A stretch of 64,000 nt of DNA from an archaeon (GTDB lineage: Archaea > Thermoproteota > Nitrososphaeria > Nitrososphaerales > UBA183), in contig JAJYKR010000001.1 in the NCBI GenBank assembly GCA_021788415.1, forward strand, positions 124,001 to 188,000, read 5' to 3'. A program made the translations under genes and the position numbers. Shown piece after piece: positions 28,406-37,417 of this stretch; the first letter of the stretch is position 1, and each line of letters starts with the position of its first letter. Below the pieces are notes generated by a model, which was not told the DNA's origin, ran no database searches, and saw only the letters and a program-made list of their open reading frames with translations.

Positions 28406-28435
28406 CCGCCTTCAGCGCGGAGGGGGACGATAAGA

Positions 28436-28470
28436 ACAAGTTGTCAGTACAAGTTGTTCTAACAAGTTGT
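28436..28470 (+). promoter_or_regulatory. Three ACAAGTTGT repeats at exact 13-bp spacing
   Basis: Copies at 28436-28444, 28449-28457 and 28462-28470. The motif is nearly palindromic around its central base. The array lies between the winged-helix gene and the three-gene operon, touching the TATA box of the former and ending about 13 nt before the CTTAAGC box of the latter. Confidence 0.75.
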
Positions 28471-28509
28471 GCGTCAGCGCCTTAAGCAAACCCCGGGCGC
28501 ATCCATCCG

Positions 28510-29736
28510 TTGAACGCACACGGCGCCGCAGGCTGGCTTGGATACGCCCTGGATGGGACCAGGGGCCGCGTCGGGGTCCGGGGGCTGGGAGACCGCATCC
28601 TCATCCTGGGGAGGGAGGCCGGTCCCATGGCGACTCTTTTCGCCTACGCAGGGGCCGAAGCGGGGTCGAGGCTGACAGTCCTGGACCTCGACGGCTCGGT
28701 GTCTCAGGAGGTCCGCGGCTACTACCGCGCCCTCGACTACCGCGCAATGCTCTACGAGTCATTCCACCTTGAGGGAGAGGACGCGACCCACGGTCAACTC
28801 GTCGCCTCCGCCTACGCCGCGGCCCTGGACCTCGCATCAGAGGAGGAGGCGATCCTCTCAGCCGCCCTGCAGAGGCTCTCGGAGCAGGACGACCTCGCCA
28901 CCCCCACCTCGCTGTACGACGTCCTCGGGGCGGTCGAAGGGTTCAGGGGCTACTACGTCGACAAGCTGAGGGGGAGGATCGGCGCCCTCCGCCACCTCGA
29001 CGCGACCAGGGGGGAGTCCTTCGACTCACTGACGGAAGGGGGAGCACTCGTGAGCTTTGCGACGGCCCCCTACCCCCAGGCGGCCGAGCTCGCCGCAGGG
29101 CTCTACCTCGCCAAGCTCGTGTACCTCCTCTCGAGAGCCGCCTCGGGCCCCGACGCCCTTCTTGTCACAGGGGCCCACCGCCTCTTCAGGAACCTCGCCC
29201 GCCTCCAGCACTCTGGGAAGCTCCTCGCAGGGCTCCTGGAGTCTCAGATCCACCTCATCCTCTCGACCCCGCTGCCGGCTCTGTTGAGCGACCAACTCAC
29301 GGACTCCATGCCAGTGAGGCTCTACTCCAGCGAGGCATGGAACCACCTCAGGACCCCAAGACAGGCCGCTGCCCTCGCGTGCTCCTACACAGTCTGCGAC
29401 GACCGCTCCGGAGCATCTCTGGGTTTCGCACCCCGCTTCATAAGGTCGAAACGCGCGTCCGTTGGCCTCCCTCAGAGCACTCCGACGAGGGCAAGCCCAG
29501 AGCTCACGAGGGCGATCCTCGACGAGGTTTCAAGATATGATGCTGCAAACAGACAGTCCATTGTCTCATACCTCTCTCCCCAGTTCCTTGCGGCCGACGT
29601 CGCGGCGGAGGTGGACAGGCTCCACTCGGAAGGGTACCTCTTACTCGAGCCGAAGGAGGGCGGGGGCGGTCCGAAGATACTCTCATACACGGTGACAGAG
29701 GCGGGGAGGCGGCTCCTTCAGGGGCTGAGCATGTGA
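28510..29736 (+). CDS. Degenerate HerA/VirB4-like ATPase with winged helix
   Basis: 408 aa, not in a family I can name with certainty. The N-terminus follows the HerA/VirB4 pattern (RILILGREAGPMATLFAY), but the Walker A lysine is gone (residues 34-41); the Walker B position reads LLVTGAHRLFRN, lacking the Asp-Glu pair. A later segment HLILSTPLPALL resembles the sensor strand. The last about 80 residues form a winged helix (FLAADVAAEVDRLHSEGYL). It is likely an inactive structural partner. The TTG start follows CTTAAGC by 26 nt. First gene of a three-gene overlapping operon. Confidence 0.65.
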   Translation: MNAHGAAGWLGYALDGTRGRVGVRGLGDRILILGREAGPMATLFAYAGAEAGSRLTVLDLDGSVSQEVRGYYRALDYRAMLYESFHLEGEDATHGQLVASAYAAALDLASEEEAILSAALQRLSEQDDLATPTSLYDVLGAVEGFRGYYVDKLRGRIGALRHLDATRGESFDSLTEGGALVSFATAPYPQAAELAAGLYLAKLVYLLSRAASGPDALLVTGAHRLFRNLARLQHSGKLLAGLLESQIHLILSTPLPALLSDQLTDSMPVRLYSSEAWNHLRTPRQAAALACSYTVCDDRSGASLGFAPRFIRSKRASVGLPQSTPTRASPELTRAILDEVSRYDAANRQSIVSYLSPQFLAADVAAEVDRLHSEGYLLLEPKEGGGGPKILSYTVTEAGRRLLQGLSM

Positions 29737-30743
29737 TGGAACATCTCGCCACCGGCTGCTCGGCAGTTGACTCCCTGACCGACGGAGGCCTCGCCGCAGG
29801 GACCGTGACTCAGATTTTCGGTGAGAAGGCGCTGGGTAAGAGCATAATCTCCTTCCAGGCCGCCTGCTCTGTGGCCGCGGTGGGTGGGAGCGCAGTCATC
29901 CTCGACACGGAGCAGTCTTACTCGAGCTACCTCGTCCCCTACTGGCGCGAAAGGATGGCCAAAAGGTTCGGGAAGGAGCTCAACGTCGCGGAGGTGAAGC
30001 TCGAGAGGGCGCCCAAGGTGTCCCCCAGGAGGAAGCCAGTGACGAGAGGGCAGCTCATCAACGCGGTCGACGTGGCCCTCGGCCACCTCGGGGTCTCCTA
30101 CACCGACGCCCATCTCGGCGCGGTGGCGGACATCTTCTCCCCGGACTTCTTCGTAGAACTCCCTCCGAAGGGGCCCTCGGTCCTCATATTCCAGACCCCG
30201 GAGGTAGTGGACCTGTTGAACCTCCACGGCATAGACGCCGCCAAGGAGGTCTCGAGCGGGGGGAGGGTGGAGCTGAAGATGAGGCAGACCCCCACCTACC
30301 AATCCGCTCTTCACCACATAATCAGGGAGACCGGGGCCAGGCTGCTGGTCTACGACTCGATTTCAGCGCCCTTCAAGGCGTCGTTCCCGAGCACCCAGGA
30401 CCTGCCCGCACGGAGCGCTGGCCTCGCCATGCTCCTGGCCCACGCCCAGCGCCTCTGCGCCGACTTCGGGATCGCCGTCCTCGTCACCAGCCATGTCTCC
30501 ATCGACCCCATCAACCCCTGGGACCGGATTCCCTACGGCGGGGTCATCCTCGGCCACGACGCCAAGTTCTCCCTCGAGCTCACAAAGTCCACGGCGACGA
30601 GGAACAAGGACAGGGGCCCCGAGGCGCTCAACCCCGATGAGAAGGAGGGGTGCACCAAGGCCTTCTGGGCTGCCAGGCACCCCGCCCTCGAGGAGTACAC
30701 CAGGTTCGCCTATGCCCGCCAGGATGGGGAAGGATTCCACTGA
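29733..30743 (+). CDS. RadA/RecA-like ATPase with large insertion
   Basis: 336-aa RecA-superfamily protein. It starts directly with the core fold: Walker A GEKALGKS (K36), LDTEQSYSSY (E60), and Walker B RLLVYDSIS, followed by VTSHVS. About 90 residues are inserted between the second and third of these. The DNA-binding N-terminal HhH domain of RadA is absent, so it is a paralogue rather than the recombinase itself. It overlaps its neighbours on both sides by one to four bases, so all three proteins are probably made together. Confidence 0.78.
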   Translation: MMEHLATGCSAVDSLTDGGLAAGTVTQIFGEKALGKSIISFQAACSVAAVGGSAVILDTEQSYSSYLVPYWRERMAKRFGKELNVAEVKLERAPKVSPRRKPVTRGQLINAVDVALGHLGVSYTDAHLGAVADIFSPDFFVELPPKGPSVLIFQTPEVVDLLNLHGIDAAKEVSSGGRVELKMRQTPTYQSALHHIIRETGARLLVYDSISAPFKASFPSTQDLPARSAGLAMLLAHAQRLCADFGIAVLVTSHVSIDPINPWDRIPYGGVILGHDAKFSLELTKSTATRNKDRGPEALNPDEKEGCTKAFWAARHPALEEYTRFAYARQDGEGFH

Positions 30744-31774
30744 TGGGTTGGTTCCTCCGCATCTTGGCCGCCCTCGTCGGCATCTTCGCATTCGGCCTGG
30801 GGGCCTGGCCCGTCTCTCTCATCGTTCTGATCTATCTCGTCTATTCTCTCAGGCGCCCGAGGGCCGCCCCTCTCAGGCAGGAAGTGCTTCCGAGACCTCA
30901 TCGAGCCCGGGGCCGACTCGTCCTGGGTGGGGTGCTGCTCTTGTTGTCGGTCATCGCACTGGGCGCAGGCGGAACCCTCTCCCCCCTGGTCTTCCTCGTG
31001 GCCGGCCTGGCGGTCGTCTTCTGGCCCATCCTCCGCATTGGGGGACTAACGAGCCTGGTGGTCCCTGTGAAAGACTCGGTCCTCCTAAGGAGCAAGGCCT
31101 TCCCGTTCCGGTGGTACACGGTAGCCGAGGTCAAGCTCGAGTCACGGGATCAGACGCGGGGGATCACCGCCATGGATGGCCGGCTCCTGGTCTTCGCCGG
31201 GAGGGCTCCATCGGCTTTCTTGATCGTCGCGGTCTGCGCCCTCAGGTACGGGCAAGCCGAGGAGAGGGTGATCAGGGACCTGCAGAGTTGCTCCAGGATG
31301 CTCTCCCAGAGAGGGGCACATCTGCTCCCGTTGGACAGCGCGGACGCCGTCCGGAGGCTGTCCCTCACTCTAGACAGGCTCAACATGGGCACGGTCGACC
31401 TCGAGGGAGTCGCTTCCCTCCCCTTCGACGTCTTCGCGCTCAGGGCCAGAGAGGGGGTGGTCGTCTCGCATCGAGCCTTCAGGGTCTCGGCCCAAGGCGG
31501 ACCGGCGTCGATACCAGCTTCGGACCTCTCCGTCCCCAGGCCACCGCTCCTCGCCGAAGTGGTGGAGAAGATAGGCGAGAAGAACGGATGGCCCGGTCCC
31601 GACGAGTACTCCACCTTCCTCGCTGCCATGGACGCGTCACGGGCGGAGCCGCTGGCGGACAAGATCAGGACCAAGGGCGAGGAGGGTGGGAAGGTGACAG
31701 TCGAGACTCCTGGCGGGGCCGAAGTCAGGCTCACGAGGGCGCAGCTGAGGGCTGTGGCCAGAATCTACAGGTGA
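30743..31774 (+). CDS. Membrane protein with VirB4-N-terminal-like soluble domain
   Basis: 343 aa, unrecognised by name. Two hydrophobic hairpins occupy about residues 4-37 and 58-97; the rest is soluble. The stretch with EERVIRDLQSCSRMLSQRG and LLPLDSADAVRRL is reminiscent of the N-terminal domain of VirB4/TraC conjugation ATPases, without their motor domain. The start overlaps the previous stop (TGATG). I infer it anchors the two ATPase-like proteins to the membrane. The family match is weak. Confidence 0.6.
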   Translation: MGWFLRILAALVGIFAFGLGAWPVSLIVLIYLVYSLRRPRAAPLRQEVLPRPHRARGRLVLGGVLLLLSVIALGAGGTLSPLVFLVAGLAVVFWPILRIGGLTSLVVPVKDSVLLRSKAFPFRWYTVAEVKLESRDQTRGITAMDGRLLVFAGRAPSAFLIVAVCALRYGQAEERVIRDLQSCSRMLSQRGAHLLPLDSADAVRRLSLTLDRLNMGTVDLEGVASLPFDVFALRAREGVVVSHRAFRVSAQGGPASIPASDLSVPRPPLLAEVVEKIGEKNGWPGPDEYSTFLAAMDASRAEPLADKIRTKGEEGGKVTVETPGGAEVRLTRAQLRAVARIYR

Positions 31775-32058
31775 GGCCGCCGGGGCCCTCACGAGGACGG
31801 CGACCGCGAAGGCGATCGGCGCCAGCCCAGTCTCCATCGAGGTGCAGCATCCCTACCAGCCAGACAATTGCGAATGCCCAACCCTCGAGGAGGACGCTCG
31901 CCGGGTCCAAGGCCGACCGCTGGGCCCAGCCCTCCTGTCTGCTGATAATGGCCCCATGCGTTTTCCACGACTTGAACAGACCTTCGTGGAGAAGCTCCGG
32001 CGAGCTGCCCGCCTCGAAGCCTTCATAAGTCGACGCGTGTCCGAGAGCCCCGGTCGGC
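31775..32058. other. Gap with no confident gene
   Basis: About 280 bp after the three-gene operon. Long open frames exist, but none looks like ordinary protein on either strand. A CATAAG box near 32023 may serve the small Cys-rich gene that follows. Confidence 0.4.
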
Positions 32059-32235
32059 TTGGGGAGGATCCGGGAGAAGACGGGATCAGGGGTGTGCAAC
32101 TGCCGCCATCTCGCCGACGCCCACGAGGTGCTCTTCAAGACAATCTACGCGACCAAGCGGGGGAGGTGCACGGTCGATGGGTGCGGTTGCCAGGCCTACG
32201 CTCGGAACCCGAATTACCACGTGGTGGGCGCCTAA
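32059..32235 (+). CDS. Small Cys/His-rich putative zinc protein
   Basis: 58-aa frame with CNCRHLADAHEV near the start and CTVDGCGCQAY near the end: five Cys and several His placed as in a treble-clef-like or short zinc-binding fold. The TTG at 32059 is possible; the GTG at 32092 would give 47 aa. CATAAG about 34 nt upstream of the TTG could be its promoter. The protein family is unknown to me. Confidence 0.55.
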   Translation: MGRIREKTGSGVCNCRHLADAHEVLFKTIYATKRGRCTVDGCGCQAYARNPNYHVVGA

Positions 32236-32290
32236 CAAGTCACGGTTGGAGGGCTGGCTATCCTCGTCCCGGCCCTATGGCGGCCTCTCC

Positions 32291-32413
32291 ATGGCCGAAT
32301 GGCTGCTGGGCAGCTTCTACGACCCCTCCATGTTCTGGGAGGGCGTGGATCCCATCTGGCTCGTCCATGAGCGCGTGACCTTCGGCGTAGCCGGTGCAGT
32401 GTTGGCCAGCTAG
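32291..32413 (+). CDS. Possible 40-aa peptide
   Basis: An ATG frame with a Trp-rich start (MAEWLLGSFYDPSMFWEG) and a short hydrophobic end. It reads like protein, but no promoter or homologue is clear. It could be the remnant of a membrane protein. Confidence 0.25.
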   Translation: MAEWLLGSFYDPSMFWEGVDPIWLVHERVTFGVAGAVLAS

Positions 32414-32556
32414 TCCTTCGTGCGGCGGCGGTCGGAAGCTGGAGGTGGCAGCGCCCGGGAAGGCGGCTCCCGCCTCGCTGGGCGGGCTAGCCAGGGAGTC
32501 TACGGAAAGCTTCATAACCCGTTCCCGAATGGTCGTTTCAAGGGTCGCAAGGTATC

Positions 32557-34749
32557 ATGCCGCGTTTCAAGACCACAGCTGAGGCTCTCAAGATAGTCCA
32601 CAACAGGGAGCAGATCCGCAACCTGGGGATCATAGCCCACGTGGACCACGGGAAGACGACCACTAGCGACAGCCTGCTGGCAGCAACGGGGATGCTGTCG
32701 CCTTCTGTGGCGGGGCAGGCCCTGGCCCTGGATTACATGGAGCTCGAGCAGCAGAGGCAGATGACCATCAAGGCCGCCAACGTGACGCTCTACTATGAGA
32801 AGGATGGCACGCCCTACGTCATCAACCTCATCGATACACCTGGGCACATCGACTTCACCGGGAAGGTGACCCGCTCGCTGAGGGCCGTGGACGGCGCCAT
32901 AGTGGTCGTGGATGCCGTCGAGGGGATAATGACCCAGACAGAGACGGTCACCCGCCAGGCGCTTGAGGAGAGGGTGCGCCCCGTCGTCTACATCAACAAG
33001 ATTGACCGGCTCATCAAGGAGCTCCGCCTCACCCCGGAGAAGATGCAGGAGTGGCTCTTCGGCATAGTCAGAGACTTCAACCGCCTCGTCGAGACCTACG
33101 CTGAGCCCGAATACAAGCAGAAGTGGAAGGTGTCGGTCCAGGACGCCCAGGTCGCTTTCGGCTCCTCCAAGGACAAATGGGGCTTCAACTTCGACATGGC
33201 GAAGGCCGCGGGGATGTCCTTCAAGGACATAATCAACGCCTACACGAGCTCCACCCCCGAGGAGCTGGGCAAGAAGCTCCCGCTCCACGAAGCGCTCCTA
33301 GGCATGGTCGTCAGGCACCACCCGCCCCCCCACGTCGCCCAGGCCTACCGCATCCCCAAGATCTGGCCGCAAGGGGACCTAACCAGCGATATAGGCAAAG
33401 CCCTGCTCGCCTGCGACGAGAACGGCCCCACCGTAATGATGGTCACCAATGTGGTGGTCGACCCGGCGGCCGGCTTGGTCGCCACGGGGCGCCTCTTCTC
33501 GGGGAGCGTCACCAACGGGGATCAGATATACCTGCTCAACTCCAAGCGGGAGGGGAAAATCCAGTCCGTCCAGATATTCATGGGCTTCCAGAGGGAGATC
33601 GTCGACTCGCTACCTGCGGGCAACATCCCGGCCCTCCTCGGCCTCGACATCAGGTCCGGGGAGACGATATCCAACAGGAAGGACGTTGCCACCTTCGAGT
33701 CCATCCACTACGTGAGCGAGCCTGTGGTCACCGTCGCGGTGGAGGCGAAGCACCCGCGCGACCTCCCCAAGCTGGTCGAAGTCATGAGGAGGCTGAACAT
33801 CGAGGACCCCAACCTGGTGGTCACCATCAACCAAGAGTCTGGAGAGACACTGATGTCAGGCATGGGGGTCCTTCACCTCGAGATCGCCACTACCCAGATC
33901 CAGCAGGCAGGCCTCGAGATAGTCACGTCGCCGCCGATAATCAACTACAGGGAGACCATCCGCGCGAGGGCGGGGCCCATAATGTCCAGGTCTCCTAACC
34001 GCCACAACAAGATCTTCGTCGAGGTGGAGCCACTGGAGCCGGAGGTCATAGAGCTGATCCGCAACGGCACCATCGGCGAAAACGTGGAGAAGAAGGCGGT
34101 TATCAAGACACTCCGCGACCACGGCTGGGATCCGGACCAGGCGCGCAACTTCCAGGCCGTAGACGAGAGGGGAAACGTGCTCACCGAAGTGACGAAGGGG
34201 GTCCAATTCCTGCAGGAGTCCATGGACTCCATCAGGGCGGGCTTCGACGACATCATGAAGAACGGTCCGCTCGCCTACGAGTTCACCAGGGGAGTGAAGG
34301 TGGCGCTCACCAACTTCGTCCCTCACGAGGACCCCGCCCACAGGACCTACGCCCAGCTGATGCCGGCTTCCAGGCGCGCGATACTCGGCGCTATGCTCTC
34401 TGCCAACCCCACGCTGCTCGAGCCGATACTTGGGATAGAGGTGAAGGGGCCCTCCGAGCTGATCGGTGCGGTCACCGGGGTAATCAGCTCCAAGAGGGGC
34501 AAGCTCGTGAGGATAGACCAGAAGGAGGTCATGACGGTCGTGGAGGGTGAGATCCCCGCCGCCGAGACCTTCGACCTCAGCGAGAAGATGAGGGGGGCAA
34601 CGGCAGGCAAGGCGGTCTGGAACACCCACTTCAAGACCTGGCAGGCGGTCCCTCAGAACATGCTCTGGGGGCTGGTCACGGAGATCAGGAAGCGTAAGGG
34701 CCTCCCGCCGGATCCGCCGAAGGCCGAAGAATTCATAGACAAGGAGTAG
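32557..34749 (+). CDS. fusA: Translation elongation factor EF-2
   Basis: 730-aa GTPase that moves tRNA and mRNA through the ribosome. Family hallmarks: AHVDHGKTT (G1), DTPGHIDF (G3), NKIDR (G4) and full domain II-V length. At the domain IV tip the sequence is HEDPAHRTYAQ: H595 is where diphthamide forms, but the residue two later, Gly in nearly all EF-2 proteins (HRG), is Thr (T597). The preceding TTCATAA box is about 40 nt upstream, so a short leader is likely. Confidence 0.97.
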   Translation: MPRFKTTAEALKIVHNREQIRNLGIIAHVDHGKTTTSDSLLAATGMLSPSVAGQALALDYMELEQQRQMTIKAANVTLYYEKDGTPYVINLIDTPGHIDFTGKVTRSLRAVDGAIVVVDAVEGIMTQTETVTRQALEERVRPVVYINKIDRLIKELRLTPEKMQEWLFGIVRDFNRLVETYAEPEYKQKWKVSVQDAQVAFGSSKDKWGFNFDMAKAAGMSFKDIINAYTSSTPEELGKKLPLHEALLGMVVRHHPPPHVAQAYRIPKIWPQGDLTSDIGKALLACDENGPTVMMVTNVVVDPAAGLVATGRLFSGSVTNGDQIYLLNSKREGKIQSVQIFMGFQREIVDSLPAGNIPALLGLDIRSGETISNRKDVATFESIHYVSEPVVTVAVEAKHPRDLPKLVEVMRRLNIEDPNLVVTINQESGETLMSGMGVLHLEIATTQIQQAGLEIVTSPPIINYRETIRARAGPIMSRSPNRHNKIFVEVEPLEPEVIELIRNGTIGENVEKKAVIKTLRDHGWDPDQARNFQAVDERGNVLTEVTKGVQFLQESMDSIRAGFDDIMKNGPLAYEFTRGVKVALTNFVPHEDPAHRTYAQLMPASRRAILGAMLSANPTLLEPILGIEVKGPSELIGAVTGVISSKRGKLVRIDQKEVMTVVEGEIPAAETFDLSEKMRGATAGKAVWNTHFKTWQAVPQNMLWGLVTEIRKRKGLPPDPPKAEEFIDKE

Positions 34750-34838
34750 GCCGTCAGGCATCCTTTAAGGGGGGTTTCGGCGGCCAGAGGGCCGGCGGCT
34801 AGAGAACGGAGATCTTATCCTACGACCTGAGGCTCGAC

Positions 34839-37226
34839 GTGGACTTCCGGAAGGCCTTCGTGAAAGGCGAAGAGACGATCGCGGTCAAAGGCGCGGCCTC
34901 CCCGTTCTCGCTGGACTGCTCAGCCCTGGATGTCAGTTCCGTGAAGGTCGACGGAAAAGCGGCGAAGTTCAGGCATGACAAGAAGCGGTCCAAGCTAGTC
35001 ATCCCGGGGGTCCCGAGCAAGCGGTCCAGGGTGGACGTATCCTACACCAAACAAGTGTCCGACGAGGTCATATTCGGCCTCTACAAGTCGAAGTACGGCA
35101 AGGACTACATCCTGGCCACAGACCTGGAACCCGCCGAGGCGAGGACCGTCTTCCCCTGCGTCGACGAGCCCACCTACAAGGCCCATTTCAGGCTGGAGAT
35201 TACCACGGACTCGGGGCTCAAGGTCATCGCCAACACCCAGGCGTCCCGGGTCGAGGACCTGGGAAGGGGGCGGACGCGGCACGTCTTCGAAGAGACCCCC
35301 CTGATGTCGACCTACCTCTTCTTCTTCGCGATAGGGGAAATGGAGGAGACGCGGACCCGCGCCGGCGACGTCGAGGTGATCACCGCCACCCGCCCAGGCC
35401 AAGCGGAGAACTCTGCGCTCGCCCTCAGGATGGTCGCCGGGTCCGTCCACGACTTTGCGGGCTACTATGGGGTCCCATACCCGTTGAAGAAGCTCCACGT
35501 GGTCGCCCTCCCAGAGTACCACACCGGGGCCATGGAGAACTGGGGGGCAATCTCATCCCGGGAGAGCTATGCCCTTGTCACGGAGGCCGCCGCCTTCCGC
35601 CAGAAGAACAGGGGGGCCATGTCCATGGTCCACGAGGTGGCGCACCAGTGGTTCGGCGACCTGGTGACTATGAAGTGGTGGGATGACCTCTGGCTGAACG
35701 AGAGCTTCGCCACCCTCATGGGGTACAAGATGACTGACAGGCTCAGGCCCGAGTGGGACACCATGAGCATCTTTCTCATGGACGAGACCTTGGCGGCGCT
35801 CAACCTCGACGCGGTCAAGACGACTCACCCTGTGCAGGCCCACGTCAGGAAAGTCGAGGAAGCCATGCACATGTTCGACGCGGTCAGCTACAACAAGGGG
35901 GCGAGCATACTGAGGATGCTCGAATCCTATGTGGGGGAGGACGCCTTCAGGAAGGGGGTCTCAGACTACCTCAGGAAGTTCAGCTTCTCCAACGCTTCAG
36001 GCAAGGACCTCTGGGACTCCCTCGGCCGGGCCTCGAGCCTCCCGGTGGCCAAGGTCGCCAAGGAATGGCTGACCAGGCCAGGCTTCCCGGTGGTGAGGGT
36101 CCGCTCCGCAGGCAAGAAGATCCAGGTCTCTCAGAAGAGGTTTCTGATAACAGGGAGCGTTCCAGCGTCCCCCTGGCCCATCACGACGGCCGTCACCGCC
36201 GGGGGGAAGGAGCGGAGGGTGTTCTTCGACAAGAGGTCGATGACCCTCGATGTGGACCCAGACTCGGACGTCCTACTCAACCCCGGGAGGAGCAGCTTCC
36301 ACGTCACTCTCTATGACAAGAAGGGGTACCAGAGGCTGGCGGCACGCTTCGCCAAGCTGGGCGCCCACGACAGGGCGGGCCTGATCAACGACCTCTTCCT
36401 CTTCCTGCAGGCAGGAGAGATCAGCCGGGAGGAGTACTTCAGGTTCATATGTCTCTGCGGAGGAGCGCCCGACAACGTCACCGTCCAGGTGGCTGCCGGG
36501 CAGCTCAGGCTCCTCAACGCCATCGCCTGGGACTCACCAGGGCTCCGGGGGGTCTATCCGAAGTTCTATCCGCCGCTCATGGCCAGCATCGGCGAAGAGC
36601 CCAGGGCCGGCGAGCCGGAGTACCTCGGCGCCTCCAGGGAGGACCTAACCTCGCAGTACGTGGCCGTCGACGGAGCCTACGCTGCGAAGCTGGCCCAGAA
36701 GTTCGACCGCTACCGTGACCTCGACCCGAACCTCAGGGGCGCCGTCGCCTCTGCCTATGCGATAACCCATGGGGAGAAGGCCAAGGGGCCCCTGGTGCAT
36801 ATGGTGAAGACCATGCAGGGGGAGGTAGACAGGGCGAAGATCTACGGGGCCCTCTGCTCCTTCAGGGACCCTTCACTGGTCGAGGAGACCCTGGACCTGG
36901 GAATGAGCGGGGAGGTCAGCCGCTCTGACTCCGCCTACCCGATGTTGTATGGGGCCCTGAACACCGGCGCCCGGGACGTCTACTGGAAGTGGCTTACGAA
37001 GAACTACGATGCCATCTACGACATGTACGGGGGGTCTCAGCAGTTCTACCTCTATATGATGCGCCTCTTGCCAGTGTGCGGAGTCGGAAGGGAGGCCGAG
37101 GTGAAGCGGTTCCTCTCCGGCAGGAGGATGAAGCAGGGAGGCTCCAGCCTCACAAGAGCGATGGAGGGCCTCAAGAACAACTCCAGCCTCCGCCGGAGGC
37201 TCCTCGCCAAGGAGCCGCGGAACTAG
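34839..37226 (+). CDS. M1-family aminopeptidase
   Basis: 795-aa zinc aminopeptidase with GAMENWG (substrate-binding) and HEVAHQWFGD plus NESFA (zinc site). The four-domain layout and length match the aminopeptidase N/tricorn-interacting factor group, which trims peptides from the proteasome. The GTG at 34839 starts inside the usual first strand; the codons just before it, back to 34803, continue the family pattern (LSYDLRLD). Translation may therefore start upstream at a rare codon. Confidence 0.92.
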   Translation: MDFRKAFVKGEETIAVKGAASPFSLDCSALDVSSVKVDGKAAKFRHDKKRSKLVIPGVPSKRSRVDVSYTKQVSDEVIFGLYKSKYGKDYILATDLEPAEARTVFPCVDEPTYKAHFRLEITTDSGLKVIANTQASRVEDLGRGRTRHVFEETPLMSTYLFFFAIGEMEETRTRAGDVEVITATRPGQAENSALALRMVAGSVHDFAGYYGVPYPLKKLHVVALPEYHTGAMENWGAISSRESYALVTEAAAFRQKNRGAMSMVHEVAHQWFGDLVTMKWWDDLWLNESFATLMGYKMTDRLRPEWDTMSIFLMDETLAALNLDAVKTTHPVQAHVRKVEEAMHMFDAVSYNKGASILRMLESYVGEDAFRKGVSDYLRKFSFSNASGKDLWDSLGRASSLPVAKVAKEWLTRPGFPVVRVRSAGKKIQVSQKRFLITGSVPASPWPITTAVTAGGKERRVFFDKRSMTLDVDPDSDVLLNPGRSSFHVTLYDKKGYQRLAARFAKLGAHDRAGLINDLFLFLQAGEISREEYFRFICLCGGAPDNVTVQVAAGQLRLLNAIAWDSPGLRGVYPKFYPPLMASIGEEPRAGEPEYLGASREDLTSQYVAVDGAYAAKLAQKFDRYRDLDPNLRGAVASAYAITHGEKAKGPLVHMVKTMQGEVDRAKIYGALCSFRDPSLVEETLDLGMSGEVSRSDSAYPMLYGALNTGARDVYWKWLTKNYDAIYDMYGGSQQFYLYMMRLLPVCGVGREAEVKRFLSGRRMKQGGSSLTRAMEGLKNNSSLRRRLLAKEPRN

Positions 37227-37417
37227 GCCCTGGCTGCCCTCGGAGTCTTCGAAGGAACCGGGGCCGAGGCGGTCGCGCTCCCGTGTACCGCCTGGCCGAG
37301 TCCTGTCCCCCCGAGCGACGACCCCGTTGTCCGGTGCTCTGTGCGGGGCTCCACCATGGCCGTCCTCTCCATCTCAGAACCTCCCCTTAACTAACAGCCA
37401 CCCTCGTGCTTCAGGCC

